A stretch of 64,000 bases of DNA from Sordaria brevicollis (lineage: Eukaryota; Ascomycota; Sordariomycetes; Sordariales; Sordariaceae), in NCBI GenBank assembly GCA_033439795.1, contig JAUTDP010000009.1, forward strand, positions 62,001 through 126,000, written 5' to 3'. Below are positions 47,765-59,896 of the stretch, in pieces (within the stretch, counting starts at the first letter, position 1; each line of letters opens with the position of its first letter). Both the position numbers and the translations under genes were made by a program. A model generated the notes under the pieces. That model did not search any database and had not been told where the DNA came from. It was given only the letters and a program-made list of their open reading frames with translations.

Positions 47765-49900
47765 ATATCAAACGGCCTGGCCCAAGTCGAGTCTGGGGTA
47801 CTGTAGTGACGTCCTCGTGGGGACAAAGGGATCCTCGTCCAAGTTAGAGAGCGCGCGCCTCGGGATTGGAAACACGGGTACCAAGAAGTTTAGGGGTCGT
47901 CAAGGTGGTTGTGAAGAAGGGATGTGCATGATCCATAAGATATCTTCATTTCTTGATAAATCCATTTTACTTCTTGTGGAGGTGTTGTCGAGTAGCTGGA
48001 TCTGCGTGCTCAGTCGGCAGTCAAGATGGCTGTTATTCAAGAGCTAGCCAAAGTGAAAGCCGCTGTGGGCAGTCCACTATGGTGTTTCGACAGCCAGCTT
48101 CTCCTTCCCCTTTCAAAGCAGCATTCGAGGAGAGAAACATCAGTGTCGATTCGTGTTTGATGAGGAAGGCGATGGGCGGGGAAATCAAGCGACATCTCAT
48201 CTGGACACGGCAGGAGCAACAAGAACGGCCGGGGGCCAGGCCTGCGACTACCGCTCCGAATAAGCAACCGCTGTACACGGGCAGTTCGGGCAGGGGCAAG
48301 AAAGATGTAGAAACCCCATTTGGAAAATGAAAAGCCTGTGCGGCAAGAGCAAACAATGAAACTCTTTGGTGTCGGGTACTACTACTGGTATGGCGTAAAG
48401 GGAACCATTCATGATCATGATCAACCCCGCTGGATCTGGTCTCGTCCCTTGGGCTGTTCATCCAAAGACGAGCTCCAACAAGTCGTCCGATAAGATAAGG
48501 AGATGGATATTATTGAACAGGAATGGTTGCTGCCAGCTGTGATGAATCCTCTACGCGCTGATGTAGATGATGTAGAGGCGTTTAATAACAAAGGACCATG
48601 ATCGGGGTTATGCCAGCCGAAACTCTTGTCGACATTGTAGTGTAGCGTGCAAAACGACGAGCAGCTGCAAGTGACATGCCAGGCCGGGCTGCTGGAAAGG
48701 GGTCGAGGTCCAAGTTCGAACATTCAAGGGGCTCGCCCGGAGCATCGAGATGATGCAACAGGACTGGCCGAACAGGTAGAGCCAAGCATGCTATGACGTG
48801 CATGGCACTGGAACACAAAGCCGCAGAGGTACCTGCGTTCCTTGTACCTTCCAAACATTCCGACCCCCCGAAGGCTCGCGCTTGCGCTCCTGTCCCTCCC
48901 GGCTCGGCACTGGCGATTTCAAAATCAGAAATTGTAGAATGGAAAGTGGAAAATGCGGATACGTTTTTTTCTGGTTGCCCTGGTGCGTCGTTTTTCTGTC
49001 GGGCTTCGTGACTCAATCTCCATCAACGGTGAAAGGATTAAGGAAGGGCCGGTCGTCAAATTCTGCAAGCAAAAATGTCGCGCGAGTTTTTGTGAATTTG
49101 GTCTTTTTCTGCAAAGCCCTGTCGCTCCCACTGTTGCCCTGCACACGCACGCACTGCTGCACTCCATTCAATTGTCTTTCTTCGCCGGAGTTCTAATGTC
49201 ACAGTGTGTAATTTGCGTGTTTCTTTGGGCTTCTGAGGTTGGATTTGGCTCTCCTCCAGCGGGGGCATGTGGTTGCGCTCTTGTACGGATTGCGCCTGTG
49301 GAGAAAGACCGCTGATTGGCCCAAGAAGCAGCAAAGGGTTGAAATTACAGTAAATTACACATTTCACTGATCTAAGAAGCCGGTCGCCGAGCACCGTCAT
49401 TATACCTCGACCAATCCCGTGGCACTTGATGTCCTCCCGTCCGGGGTCCCGTAAGGATAGGCGGTCGGTAATCCGCTGTAACTGCGTAATGAACGGCACG
49501 CCTATTGTGGGCACAACCGGGAACCACCGCGCACGCGGATGGGGTCCAAGGACCGCTGGGACCGACCTCTACGAGACGGCAATATCGAATGGGGGAACGG
49601 CGTGGACGGGTTGCCGTCGAGCGAGAGCAGCGAATAGGCGAATCAAAGGCGGGAGCGGACCAATGCTGGGTGCTCCTTTTTTGTTCGAGTTGAGTTTAGC
49701 CCCGGCGTCAGTGACTCCATCCACGTAAAGGGACTGTGTACTGCTACCGCTAGCGACCTGGGTGGCACTTGCACTGCGACTGGAAAGCAGCGACCGCCCA
49801 GTTCCAGTTTCCCACTTCCCGTCGAAACACAGCGACTGAGGAAAGGAAGGCACGAAGGTACCTCCCGACTGCCGTCACCATTCTCCTCTCTTTGACTGCT

Positions 49901-51510
49901 CCTTCCAGTCTTGAATTCTTTGCTATCTCTTGCTGCATCTCTGATATCCACGCAGGAGCAGGGTTAGACCGGATTTACCTTGACCTCCTTCCCGTCGTGT
50001 AAAAGTCCAGGACCCGGTTGCCGCTTGACGGTTGACACCACCTATCCGTCACCTGTCGCTGCCAGTGCACCTGCATACCTTTACCTCACAATCCAACCTC
50101 GCACTGCACCCACCACGGGCATTGCACATCTGGATTGGAATTTCGTCCAAACCAAGGAGCCGCGCTTTTCAACTGATCTTCCGCTTCCCGCCCACCACCT
50201 CAATCACCACCACTCAAAACAACCACCCACTCAGGTTCTGCGAAGCGAACTGCGAAGCGTTAGAGGCACTTCAAGGCACCTCCTCCTCCACCACGCACGC
50301 ATTACATTCCCGTACCGCACCGCACCGCACCGACATCACTCGCCCTTTATTCCACCACTCCGTCACTACGTCGGTGTCGTTTCGTCCGTTGTCTTTGTGC
50401 TCTAGACATACCTCTTTCACTTATCCTCGACAACGTCGGCAACTGGACTCTATTTCGACCGCCTTGCCTGCTTTCGACCTCGATCGCTCGCCCCTCGCCA
50501 GCATCAATTTCTTCCCTATTTCCCCCTGTCGACACAACGACCGCCTGTGGTTGGTCCTGCTCTTCGATCCCGGGCTCACCGGCATTTGTTCTTAGGGACC
50601 CTCAACGCGTCGGCCTGGAACCGTTACCTCTCGACTATTCCAACCACGCCTTTCTTCACCCTTATTTCTTTTACACCATTCGAGAGATCTTCCGTCCGAA
50701 CGACGCCGAGCACCTCCCGAATGTTCTAGCTTTGATACCCTACTTGCGCACATTTGCCTATACACGTCTACTCTACATTACGATTGCGCCCGACTGTGCA
50801 CTTCGCAGTTTTGTCCGGATATTCGGTCGCCAGTCGCTCAGCCTTGGTTTTCCCGGCTCGCAACTGCTTGCTGTGATCGGCGAGTTGTTGCTCGACCCGA
50901 AGCCGTCGTCGGTCAGATTACCGCCGGCCCGCTCGCTCGTCCCCGACCTTTTTTTCCGACGACGTCGTCCTCCTCTTCTCCATAACTCCGTTCTCGATCC
51001 TACCCGCAACGTGCGACAGAGTGTTGCCGAGGCGATCGTTTCTAGACCAGGATAAGGGGTTTGGTGTCTGGAACGGCTATCCTGGAGCTCGAAACTAGGT
51101 TCCAAGGTTGTCATCACGAGACTCGCCACAGTGGACGGTTAGTTGCCGTGGGACATTTCAACCTTCAGACAGGGACGTGTGCTTGCAAACTTGAAACTCG
51201 TGCTCTGGAAGCGATTTTGAAGTCCGCGCCAAAGCATTGACGGCGAGCAACAACGTACCAGGTACCAGTTTGGTTCGTTGGAGAATAGACGAAGCGTCTC
51301 TTTCAAGCGTGCATACTGCGCTTATCAAGGAGTACATAACTTTAACCGCGTTGCCTTAGTAAACGAAGCAAAGCGCATAGCGTCTGTACCTTTACCACCT
51401 GCAGCGTGCCTTCTGCAAATCAGGAGCAGTGTGCCGACCGCGTCTGTTCGATCATCAGATTTGAAGCGCAGGCCGGAATTGAACCGAGAGCATCCCGACC
51501 AGAACCTTTG
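49901..51510 (+). promoter_or_regulatory. long pyrimidine-rich leader of the poly(A) polymerase gene
   Basis: From about 49,970 the + strand is C- and CA-rich with CACC/CCAC runs (for example around 50,200-50,350), typical of long fungal leaders. Several short upstream frames occur, including a minimal ATG-TTC-TAG at 50,720. The transcription start is unknown, so which of these are transcribed is not known. Confidence 0.45.
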
Positions 51511-54500
51511 ATGGACGCCCAGCCGACGACGGCTGAACCCAAGCATCATTATCAAACGAATCTGTGGACGCGTCTACCCGCCGACCCAGCGTTGTCGAAA
51601 ACGACCTCGATTTTCCCTCCGCAGTCTGCCGTTGCATACTTGCCCTCTCATATCGAGCTCTTTCCGATACTGCTCCCGCAGCACTTGAGCATCTCTCAAG
51701 ACAGATTCCAGTACTATAACAGGCTCGTGTCTTCCAGCCGAGGAGCTGGTACTGGTCTGAACAGCTTACAATTGCCGACCGCGATTTCGTTGACGCCATC
51801 TGAGCCTGCCGCAAGGTCGAGATCATCCAAGGTGTCGCCTAAGGACGGCTTGCAGGGGAAGCTCAGTGTACTGAGCTGTCATGGGAATAGGCCAGTCAAG
51901 CACACAGAAAACGCCGAACGCGCGCTTATAACATCCGCAAAGGAAATGTCAGTCAAGATGTCTGGAAAGAAACAGCCAGATCAGAACGGTCCCCACGGCC
52001 TACCAGCCCGACCGCCGCTTCCAACCGACCAGCTGAATCACCTTCCAGCCGCGGTGACTAGCTCGGTACCGTCAACACCGCATCAACATGCTAGGAAATT
52101 CTCTTTTGAGTCGCGCGATCCGTCGCCTGGCGCCACACAAAACCACTCGCCCCGCTCTGCATATTCGGAGACAAATGGCAACGTGCCATCACTTCGACCA
52201 TTGCCTCCTAGGTTAGGAGGTTGTCGCTTCGAGACCGCGATTCCATTCTCTAGACGACGAATGCCATACAGTATCGGAGCGGACAGACTAGATCCGGTTG
52301 ACCCCGACAAGATCAAGCGCAGACTATCAGAGGATCATGAGGCAAAACTCACAGCGATCTTGCAAGAACGATATCACAGTCTAATACCAACCCCAGAGGT
52401 GGAAAGTAAGAGGAAAAAGCTGGTACACAAGCTGGAGAAGATACTCAACGACGAGTGGCCTGGACACGATATTCGAGTGCACCTTTTCGGATCTTCAGGT
52501 AACCTGCTATGTTCCGACGACTCTGACGGTTGGTTCACCTATTCGTACTCTGCGATCGAGATCAAGTATTGACATTTGACAGTGGATATATGCATCACAA
52601 CCCCATGGAGAGAATTGGAGAGCGTCTGCATGATCGCGGAGCTACTTCACAAGCGTAAGTTCTCTTGCCGTCTGAACCAGTCTGCCTGGGGTTCAAGCAC
52701 TTACCGATTTTCACAGATGGCATGGAAAAGGTTGTTTGCGTCTCGTCAGCAAAGGTGCCCATCGTCAAGATATGGGATCCCGAGCTCCAACTAGCATGTG
52801 ATATGAATGTCAACAACACGCTGGCACTAGAGAACACAAGGATGGTGCGTACGTACGTCGAGATTGACGAACGCGTGCGGCCGTTGGCCATGATCATCAA
52901 GTATTGGACAAGGAGGAGGATAATCAATGATGCCGGTCAGTTGCCCTGTATCCGTTCTCAGCCATGCACTCGCTTACTCCTTTACAGCATTTGGTGGTAC
53001 ATTAAGCTCGTATACATGGATATGCTTGACTATTGCATTTCTACAACTACGGGATCCTCCTGTCCTCCCGGCACTTCACCAAAAAGATAACCTCAAGCTT
53101 CTTAGGCCAGATGGGACAAAAAGCGACTTTGCTGATGACATCGACAAGCTACGTGGTTTTGGGGACAAGAACAAGGACAGCCTAGCGACGCTTCTTTTCA
53201 ACTTCTTCCGATTCTACGCCCACGAGTTTGATTACGACAAGTATGCACTATCAATACGGACCGGCAGGTTGTTGACGAAGGAGGAGAAGCGGTGGCATAT
53301 TGGTGTCAACAATATGCTCTGTGTAGAGGAGCCGTTTAACACCATGCGCAATCTTGGGAATACAGCCGACGACACGTCTTTCCGGGGCCTTCACATGGAG
53401 CTACGGCGGGCATTCGAACTGATTGCCGATGGCAAATTCGACGAGTGCTGTGAGCAATACGTGTTCCCAAAGGAGGAGGAAAGAACGATCTTCCAGAAAC
53501 CAGCTAGTACATCTAGGCCGATCTTGGTCAGGAGCTCTTCGCAGTCGCATTCGAGTCGAAATCCTCGAAATGGCAACTTTCGAAACACTCGACAATACAA
53601 TCGGAACGGGAACACCGGGCGTAGGGGCTCGTCGAGTGTAGCACATGATCCCAACGCAAATTATGTGCAAGCTGGAATCCCAGGGCCGATGGCTGGTCCC
53701 GAGTTTCTGCAGTGGTATCACCCCGGGATACCTCCCGAGATGTATGCATCCCAACTGAGCGCATTGACTCAACAGCAGCAGCAGCACCAGCAACAGCAAG
53801 ACAGTATTCGATATCAGCTGTTTGCTCATTCACAGCAGATAAATCAACAGCAGTTGCTCGCCCACGCCAACAGGACGAGGGCAGGCGGGTCACAGAATGA
53901 TACCGATAGGTCTCGGACGAATTCTTTTGACAATCTCCCAAGTCCTCCGGTACGGCCCGAGCAACTGCTTTACGGATACACGTTCCCGGGCCAGAACCCC
54001 GCTTACTTCCATCCTGCTTTGCAGACTTACCCATCCTCCCCTGTAACGGCAGCTGCAACCGCGGGTGGGGGTTCCGAGTTTAGACGAAGCCTCCATCGAA
54101 ATGCTGCGGCTAGCGAGTCCGGTGCTTCTTCTGGTAGCGGTGCGCTCAGGTCGCAATCCCAACCAGCATCGAGAACGCCTACGGCCTCTACGCAGAACAT
54201 GACAGGCTACCTAGGCACAAGTCAGCCTTCAGTTGGAATTCCTATTCCGTTCCCGCGAATGGCAATGCCACATTATGTGCCAGACGAAGCCATAGATTCG
54301 GATATTGATCTTGCGTCGGCCAACAGTGTGACCGATTCACCGCCTGAGGACGATGGTTCGCGCTACAACCATTATTTCATGCATGGAGGTTCCAGCCCTG
54401 TCGCGAACGGTACTCACGGCATCATACCCTCCCTTGGTGAATTAACGCTCGACAATGAGACTCGCCACCGCCTATCCAGCGACCAGCTGCCTCAGTCGGT

Positions 54501-55542
54501 TCTTGACAGGAGAATGAAGCGCACCTCGCGGTCTCCCTCGCCTCTGGGCCATAGTAGGACCCCTTCGGTTGGCAATGGTTCTGTGCCGTCAGCGCCGCCC
54601 GCTCCACAAACTAATGGCAAGCTCGCTCCCAGCCGCGGGCCTCTCGTCGTCAACGGCTCGATGGGAAAAGCCAAACCTGCTTCTAGTGTCCCTCGTCAAC
54701 CACCACCCGTTGCCGAACCTACGGTACCGGAAGATGGGACTTATGAGAACCCTCTTTACGTTCACCATGGATTTTACAATGGGGGCTGGGCGGAGCCGGC
54801 GAACTTCCACATGCCCACTGCCGCTGGACACAGCCACAGCCCCTCTCAGTTTCCTGACCGTCCCGTAATTGTAAATAGTACTACAGCTACTCGGTCGCCA
54901 GCCTCGTCCAAGAACATGGGGGATGCATCATTTCAGCAGCGCATCGCCATGGCCAACAGTTTCCATCCAGGAATTCCATTTGCGCCTCTGACTAGCGATA
55001 CCACTGCTTCTCCTGGACTGTCTCCTCCGAACGGTGACCGTATGAGATCAATAGCTCGCCAACAGCAGAATGGGATAGCACCGCTTGACCTTGCGGCTGG
55101 CAGCTTTGGCGTCTCTCAAGATTTGCAGCATCTTTCACCGGTTTACGAAGCACGAACACCATCACCCACCCTTATGCGAAAGTATGAGTCCTCAGCGGCT
55201 GTTCCTGCGCCAACTCCGGAGTCAATGAATGTGCCTCGTTCAGAACGTTCGGACAACTGGAGATCTGGAATGAAGGCGTCACCGATAAAGTCGCCACCGG
55301 CCGGTCCCGCAGCAAAGCCTGAATCCGTGACCCGCTCCCCGGTCCTGGACCAGCGAAGTAATGGCACGGCAAGGGGCAACGGACACTCGCGGAACGGGGG
55401 CAAGGGTCAGAGCGAGGGAGTCAATGATTGGCAGAAGTCCAAGCCTCGGAAGAAGGGTATGTCTGATATGAAACATGCCGCGAGCACTTTTGCTCAGAGC
55501 GAGCAGCTACCCAAAAATGATGGGGACCGAAGAGGCGGTTGA
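51511..55542 (+). CDS. Cid1/Cid13-type non-canonical poly(A) polymerase, 1287 aa
   Basis: Proposed exons are 51511-52528, 52583-52654, 52717-52935 and 52988-55542, with introns of 54, 62 and 52 nt (donors GTTGGT, GTAAGT and GTCAGT). All junctions preserve the conserved domain. The nucleotidyltransferase motif GSSGNLLCSDDSDVD lies at 327-341 with Asp339 and Asp341, the latter formed across intron 1. The central domain contains V-R-P-L-A-M-I-I-K-Y-W and G-G-T-L-S-S-Y-T-W-I-C-L. The PAP-associated domain is at about 500-580 (S-L-A-T-L-L-F-N-F-F). Family members add A or U residues to RNA 3' ends. A 330-residue disordered N-terminus and a roughly 690-residue Ser/Pro/Gln-rich C-tail with a Q-rich tract near 700 make it far longer than yeast Cid1. 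The start is the first ATG of the frame. Confidence 0.88.
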
Positions 55543-57893
55543 TTGTCGACGCGCGGGGCATAGTAAACCGGGGGTGGTATCCAGTTCAATCCTTTTCGAA
55601 CGAAACACTGGCAGCGTGTTGTATCCGAGCACCCCAAATCTGGGACGATAGCTTTCTTGGATACGTATCCTTGTCTGACTTCGTCAATCGGAAGTTTAGG
55701 CTCTCTATTGGACATCTGGTTCAGGATTAATGCATCTGCTCGGATAGCGTGGCACTTTCTGGCTGGTTGAGACTGGACCTCCTTGTCATTTCCGAGTCTG
55801 CTGCTGTTGCTCAACGACGCAGCTCATCCATGGGAGGACTCCCGGATGGCTACCGTACGGATCACCCCTTCGGACTCCAAAACATAACTCGAAACTGATC
55901 TAGTTTTTCTGATGGGCATTTGTCACCACGAACAGCTCACATATCTGCGGTCTGCAGAGCCGGCGGAAAAGTGAGCATCAAGCGTCTTTATTAGATCTTA
56001 TAAAAGCGAAACGGACTCGGCTACACCGTTTACGTTCCATGGACGGGCCCATGGAAGTGGTCCGGGTAAAAAGACGGGGAAATGGGAGGATTCTGTCGGA
56101 TTCTTGCTTTTGCCCTTGTTAATCTCATTTCTGTTGTCGTTGGTATTGGATGGCTTGTGCCACATACACTGCATTTCACACATTCGAACGCATTTACAGA
56201 GGAGCGTCTCTCTTAAACATGGCGGGCAGGCGGAAAGCTTTAAAGGTTATAGCACAGGGTTCAAAACTTCATTTGGGATTCATGCTGTGGCTTTGTTGTT
56301 TTGTCGACGCATCATTGACCGGCCTGAATGATATTATTGCTTCATTTGGAGGAGTTCCTTTCGTACCGTTCTTCTTTGCTCTTCATCTCCCCCCTTTCCC
56401 ATCTTCCTCGGAATCAGTTTCATTTATTTGCTGCAAAAATGCGCCCCTCAGTTCGAGGGGCTTCCTGCCCGTTATTTTTAGGGACCAACCTCCGGTGGGA
56501 ATGTTGACTGCACACGGATGATGTCTCGTCTTCCTTTGGGAACCAAGACAATATTGAAGCCCGACCTCGCAAATCACCACTTCAAACTGCATTCGATGTG
56601 CCTTCAACAATTCACCATTCGGAATTTAGGAAGCAGGGAAAGGAGGGAGCCGTTGCCAGCAAACAGGAAAGAAAAGCGAAAAGTAGAAAAAAGAGGGAAA
56701 AGCTCGGCATGCGTGATGAGAAGAAGGCGAGAAGGGTATGGCAGGATTTTTCATTGTTCGTGTATTTTTTTTTTTTTTTCTTTCTAGCACGGTTTGTATG
56801 GTTCACATTTTGATACCAGAGTATACTAGAAGCGGAGCAACTTTCGGAAAAAAAAGTTGGGCACGCACACAACAACAACAAAGTTTGATTAGAAAGAGAG
56901 GTCATGGAAAGGTCACGTCGGAGTGAGTTTTTGTTTTCCCTTTTTCTTTTTCTTCTCTCAAGAAACGGGATGAATGAACCGAAACTGGGGGAATTAAGGA
57001 AGAAAGAAAGAAAGGGGAAATGGGTTTGGTTCACATTGGGTTATACTACACATGGTCTGTCTGGTTGTCTTTTTTTTTTCCGTTCTGGCTTGGTCTATGG
57101 CAAATGCGAACATGTACAAAAAGGAATAAAGAAGAGAGAAGAAGCAACGACAAAACGAAACAAACTCGCATCAAGATAAAAGTAGTCAAAAAGCAAAATA
57201 TAAAAAAAATGGTATAAAAAAAAGCAAAAGAAACTCCCACATGTGCCTGCTCTCCCATCTGTTTCTGAGAACTTATGTTCAACGTTGAGTTGAGCTCGAA
57301 AGGAAATACCATCAACATGATGGAAAACCAACACCGCAACCATGAACAGTATACCTAAGTAAATGGATAATGAATTCTAATTGTCCAGCAGATCCTCGTC
57401 TTTTTCTTGTCGGGACATGCCACACAAATCTCACCGTCCATCATCTTCCAGCAAAGTCAACCCCGCATGGCTTTTTTTACATCATCAGCACCACCATCTC
57501 TTAGGTGAGACTTTACGAGTGGATGCCACTGCTCCCTTCACAGCATCTCATATGAACATAGAACTCTCGCAAAGTATTGAAAAAAAGCTTCATATCCTGA
57601 TTTGTAAAGCACTTTAGCAAACAAACCCTTTCCTAGTGTTGTTCCATTCCATTCCACGACGACGATCCTTTCCATCATGGGCTTTTTCTGTCCTGTTGTC
57701 CTCCCATGTTCTGTTATATTTTTTTTCGTATTTTGTCTAATACTTCTCATTCGTGGCCTTACTGGCCTGTCTCTGTGGTTGACTTAAAGTTATGCGGTAA
57801 AGAGAATAGCAGCGCTCGCTCCGAAAACTCCTGACACCTTCACACATATGAACGACCAAAAGGACCAAAGCAACCAGAGCTTGCGCGAAGGTC
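55543..57893. other. convergent 3' intergenic region
   Basis: This 2.35-kb region lies between the poly(A) polymerase stop and the stop of the - strand F-box-like gene. 56,640-57,220 is purine-rich with A and T runs, low in complexity. No coding frame with a recognisable domain was seen. Confidence 0.5.
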
Positions 57894-58995
57894 TCAAACA
57901 ACCCAGTAGACATCCACCTGGACGCGCTTAATGTAGTTGGCCCAACCACCATACCTCGCCTTGGCCCAGACGGTCACCACATCGCCGAGCTTCAAGTCCC
58001 TCACAAACTTTCCGTCGCCCGTGGCCTGCCCACGGCCAAGGTTGGGCAAGGGGTTCGGCAGCATGTCCTGCTCGCAACCATAGCCGGTATCGATAAAATC
58101 AGCGCTCGTCGTGTCGTCCGTCCACTTCCACTCAACCTCGTACTGATGAAATTGGTTGTTGGCCACCATGTTGCACTGGATCATCTTGTCGGGCTCGGGG
58201 TGCAGAGGGAAGTCGAACGTGTGCGTCCCCTGCACGTTGTTATCCTCTGGTCCAACCTCGCGCACTTCCGGGATAAGGGTGGAGAGGGTGCGAGGATCGA
58301 AGGTGGGTTTGTTATAGTCGTCGTTGGGCTGGAGACACCGCTCGAGACCGACGTCGAACCAGGTGTGGGATTCGCGATAAGTGTTGCGGTACCGGCCACC
58401 CCAGCCTTGATCGTGGGAGACGATGGTGAATTTGATTTTGCGACATGGGTGAGTGACGTTGGGGGCTATGAGGGACTGGTAGGTGTCGACTGGAAACTCC
58501 TTTTGCTCGCGCGGAATCGGGTCGAGGGGGGCTTCGTGGTTGCGCTGATGCTTGTAGAACGTTGAAGGCGGCTTGACGAATCCGAGAGGAAGGGTGCGCA
58601 GCTATTTGTCGAGAATGAGGAGGTTAGCATAAAGAGAGAGAGAGGGACTCGACAAAAGAGGGTGTTCCAAAGCTCACCAAAAAGACGTTCTCCGTACTGG
58701 GGTCTCCTGAATGGACAACCCTTTGCGTTTCGGGCCAGTTGCTGTAGTCGACGACGGTTGATGTATGGGGCCAGTACTCGGCATAGTCGATGATATTGTT
58801 AATAATCTCGGATGGTAGTTGCAGAGCCTTTTCCAGAATCGCCCTAACGAAGATTACCTCCATGGCGGTGGGCTCGTAAGGGTCCGTGGAGCGGTCGATG
58901 TCATCATGTTGCTCCTGGGGTGCGGGATCGCCCGCACTCAGCCCGCCGGCCATATTCGTAGTGAGTGTTTTGAATATGGAGGACAGAAAGTCCAT
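57894..58995 (-). CDS. F-box-like protein with HDQGWGG domain, 341 aa
   Basis: Proposed exons on the - strand are 58995-58678 and 58601-57894, joined in frame across a 76-nt intron with donor GTGAGC and acceptor TAG. The start is the M-D-F-L-S-S-I-F methionine in context CCCAATGGA. Residues 60-75 read L-P-S-E-I-I-N-N-I-I-D-Y-A-E-Y-W, resembling the first helix of F-box-like domains. The second half has R-K-I-K-F-T-I-V-S-H-D-Q-G-W-G-G followed by S-H-T-W-F-D-V-G-L-E-R. I associate this motif with a family of uncharacterised fungal proteins. The last part (about 225-341) is a compact, Trp-rich segment, A-K-A-R-Y-G-G-W-A-N-Y, ending Y-W-V-V. A role in substrate-specific ubiquitination is inference from the F-box-like segment only. 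Confidence 0.78.
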
Positions 58996-59896
58996 TGGGA
59001 GCAAAACAGTCACGATTAGATTCTCGATGGATGTCTTGGACCACTGACTACTTAAGCTTTTCCTGTGAAACGTTCGAAAGATGTCGAGACAGGTGAAGAA
59101 ACAAACAATAGGCAGCAAGCGAAGATGGCAAGGATTAACTAGGAACGCGGTTGTGAGTGCCCAGAACGGAAAATGACAGTACAAGTAAATGGAAGCCTAT
59201 GCCAAGACTGACGATAGATCATCAAGGTTCTGGAATTTGAGAGTGAAGGGCGGTTTTGTTGGTGTTGTTGGAACATTCCGATGACAATGAAGCAGCTGGA
59301 CGGTCATGGTGGGGCAATGCAAGCGCGGTTGCACCAGCGACGTCACCCATCGTACCCCGCAGGCGCCAGGCAGGCGTGACAGGGGACTTCCCGCTGGCCA
59401 TTCCGGATGGTCGCAGTGCGATGGACTCACAGGGACCGGCAATCGTTATTAACCCACCCCGGGGTGTTTGATGTAAAAACATCCCGCGCTCGGGTAGCAC
59501 GTGAAATGACGACTTATGTTAGCGCCGTCGAGATTTCCAACAAGACTGCAACAATGTCCCGAATCCCGATGGTGATGAAGGCAGAATGGGGCCTGTGGAT
59601 TTGCCGCAATCTCTTTATGCTTCCCCGGATTCGACGGGCATCCAGTTCGATCTCGTCTTGGCCTCCGAACTGGGCAACTGGGATTACCAAGCTCCATTTC
59701 CTCCCCACCATGAGCTCCGGGTTCGCAGTCAGCGTTTCGACTCAATTTCTAAGCCATATTCCCTCTGCAAGCAACTAACAAGGTAATTGTTTATTGTACT
59801 ATTCCGATCGTCTGTTCTGCTTGTGCTTGTGTTTGCTCGACGGCCGCAACATCAATCTTGAACACAAACCCTAGGGCAGATCCAACACCAAACACC
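58996..59896. promoter_or_regulatory. shared divergent upstream region
   Basis: About 0.9 kb separates the start codons of the - strand F-box-like gene and the + strand acyltransferase gene, so the two promoters lie here. Short frames in it have no recognisable content. No specific regulator site could be assigned with confidence. Confidence 0.5.

Larger units (their letters stand above)
39001..49900. other. ~11-kb gene-poor region of normal composition
   Basis: Base composition is ordinary and CpA/TpG is present, so this is not RIP-mutated repeat DNA. Only short, scattered open frames are seen, none with a recognisable domain or a clear splice chain. A weak candidate is listed separately at 45,244-45,774. 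Other notable items are an 8-bp tandem repeat at 47,257-47,296 and a G-tract cluster at 47,732-47,764. No tRNA or 5S rRNA was recognised by eye. Confidence 0.5.
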
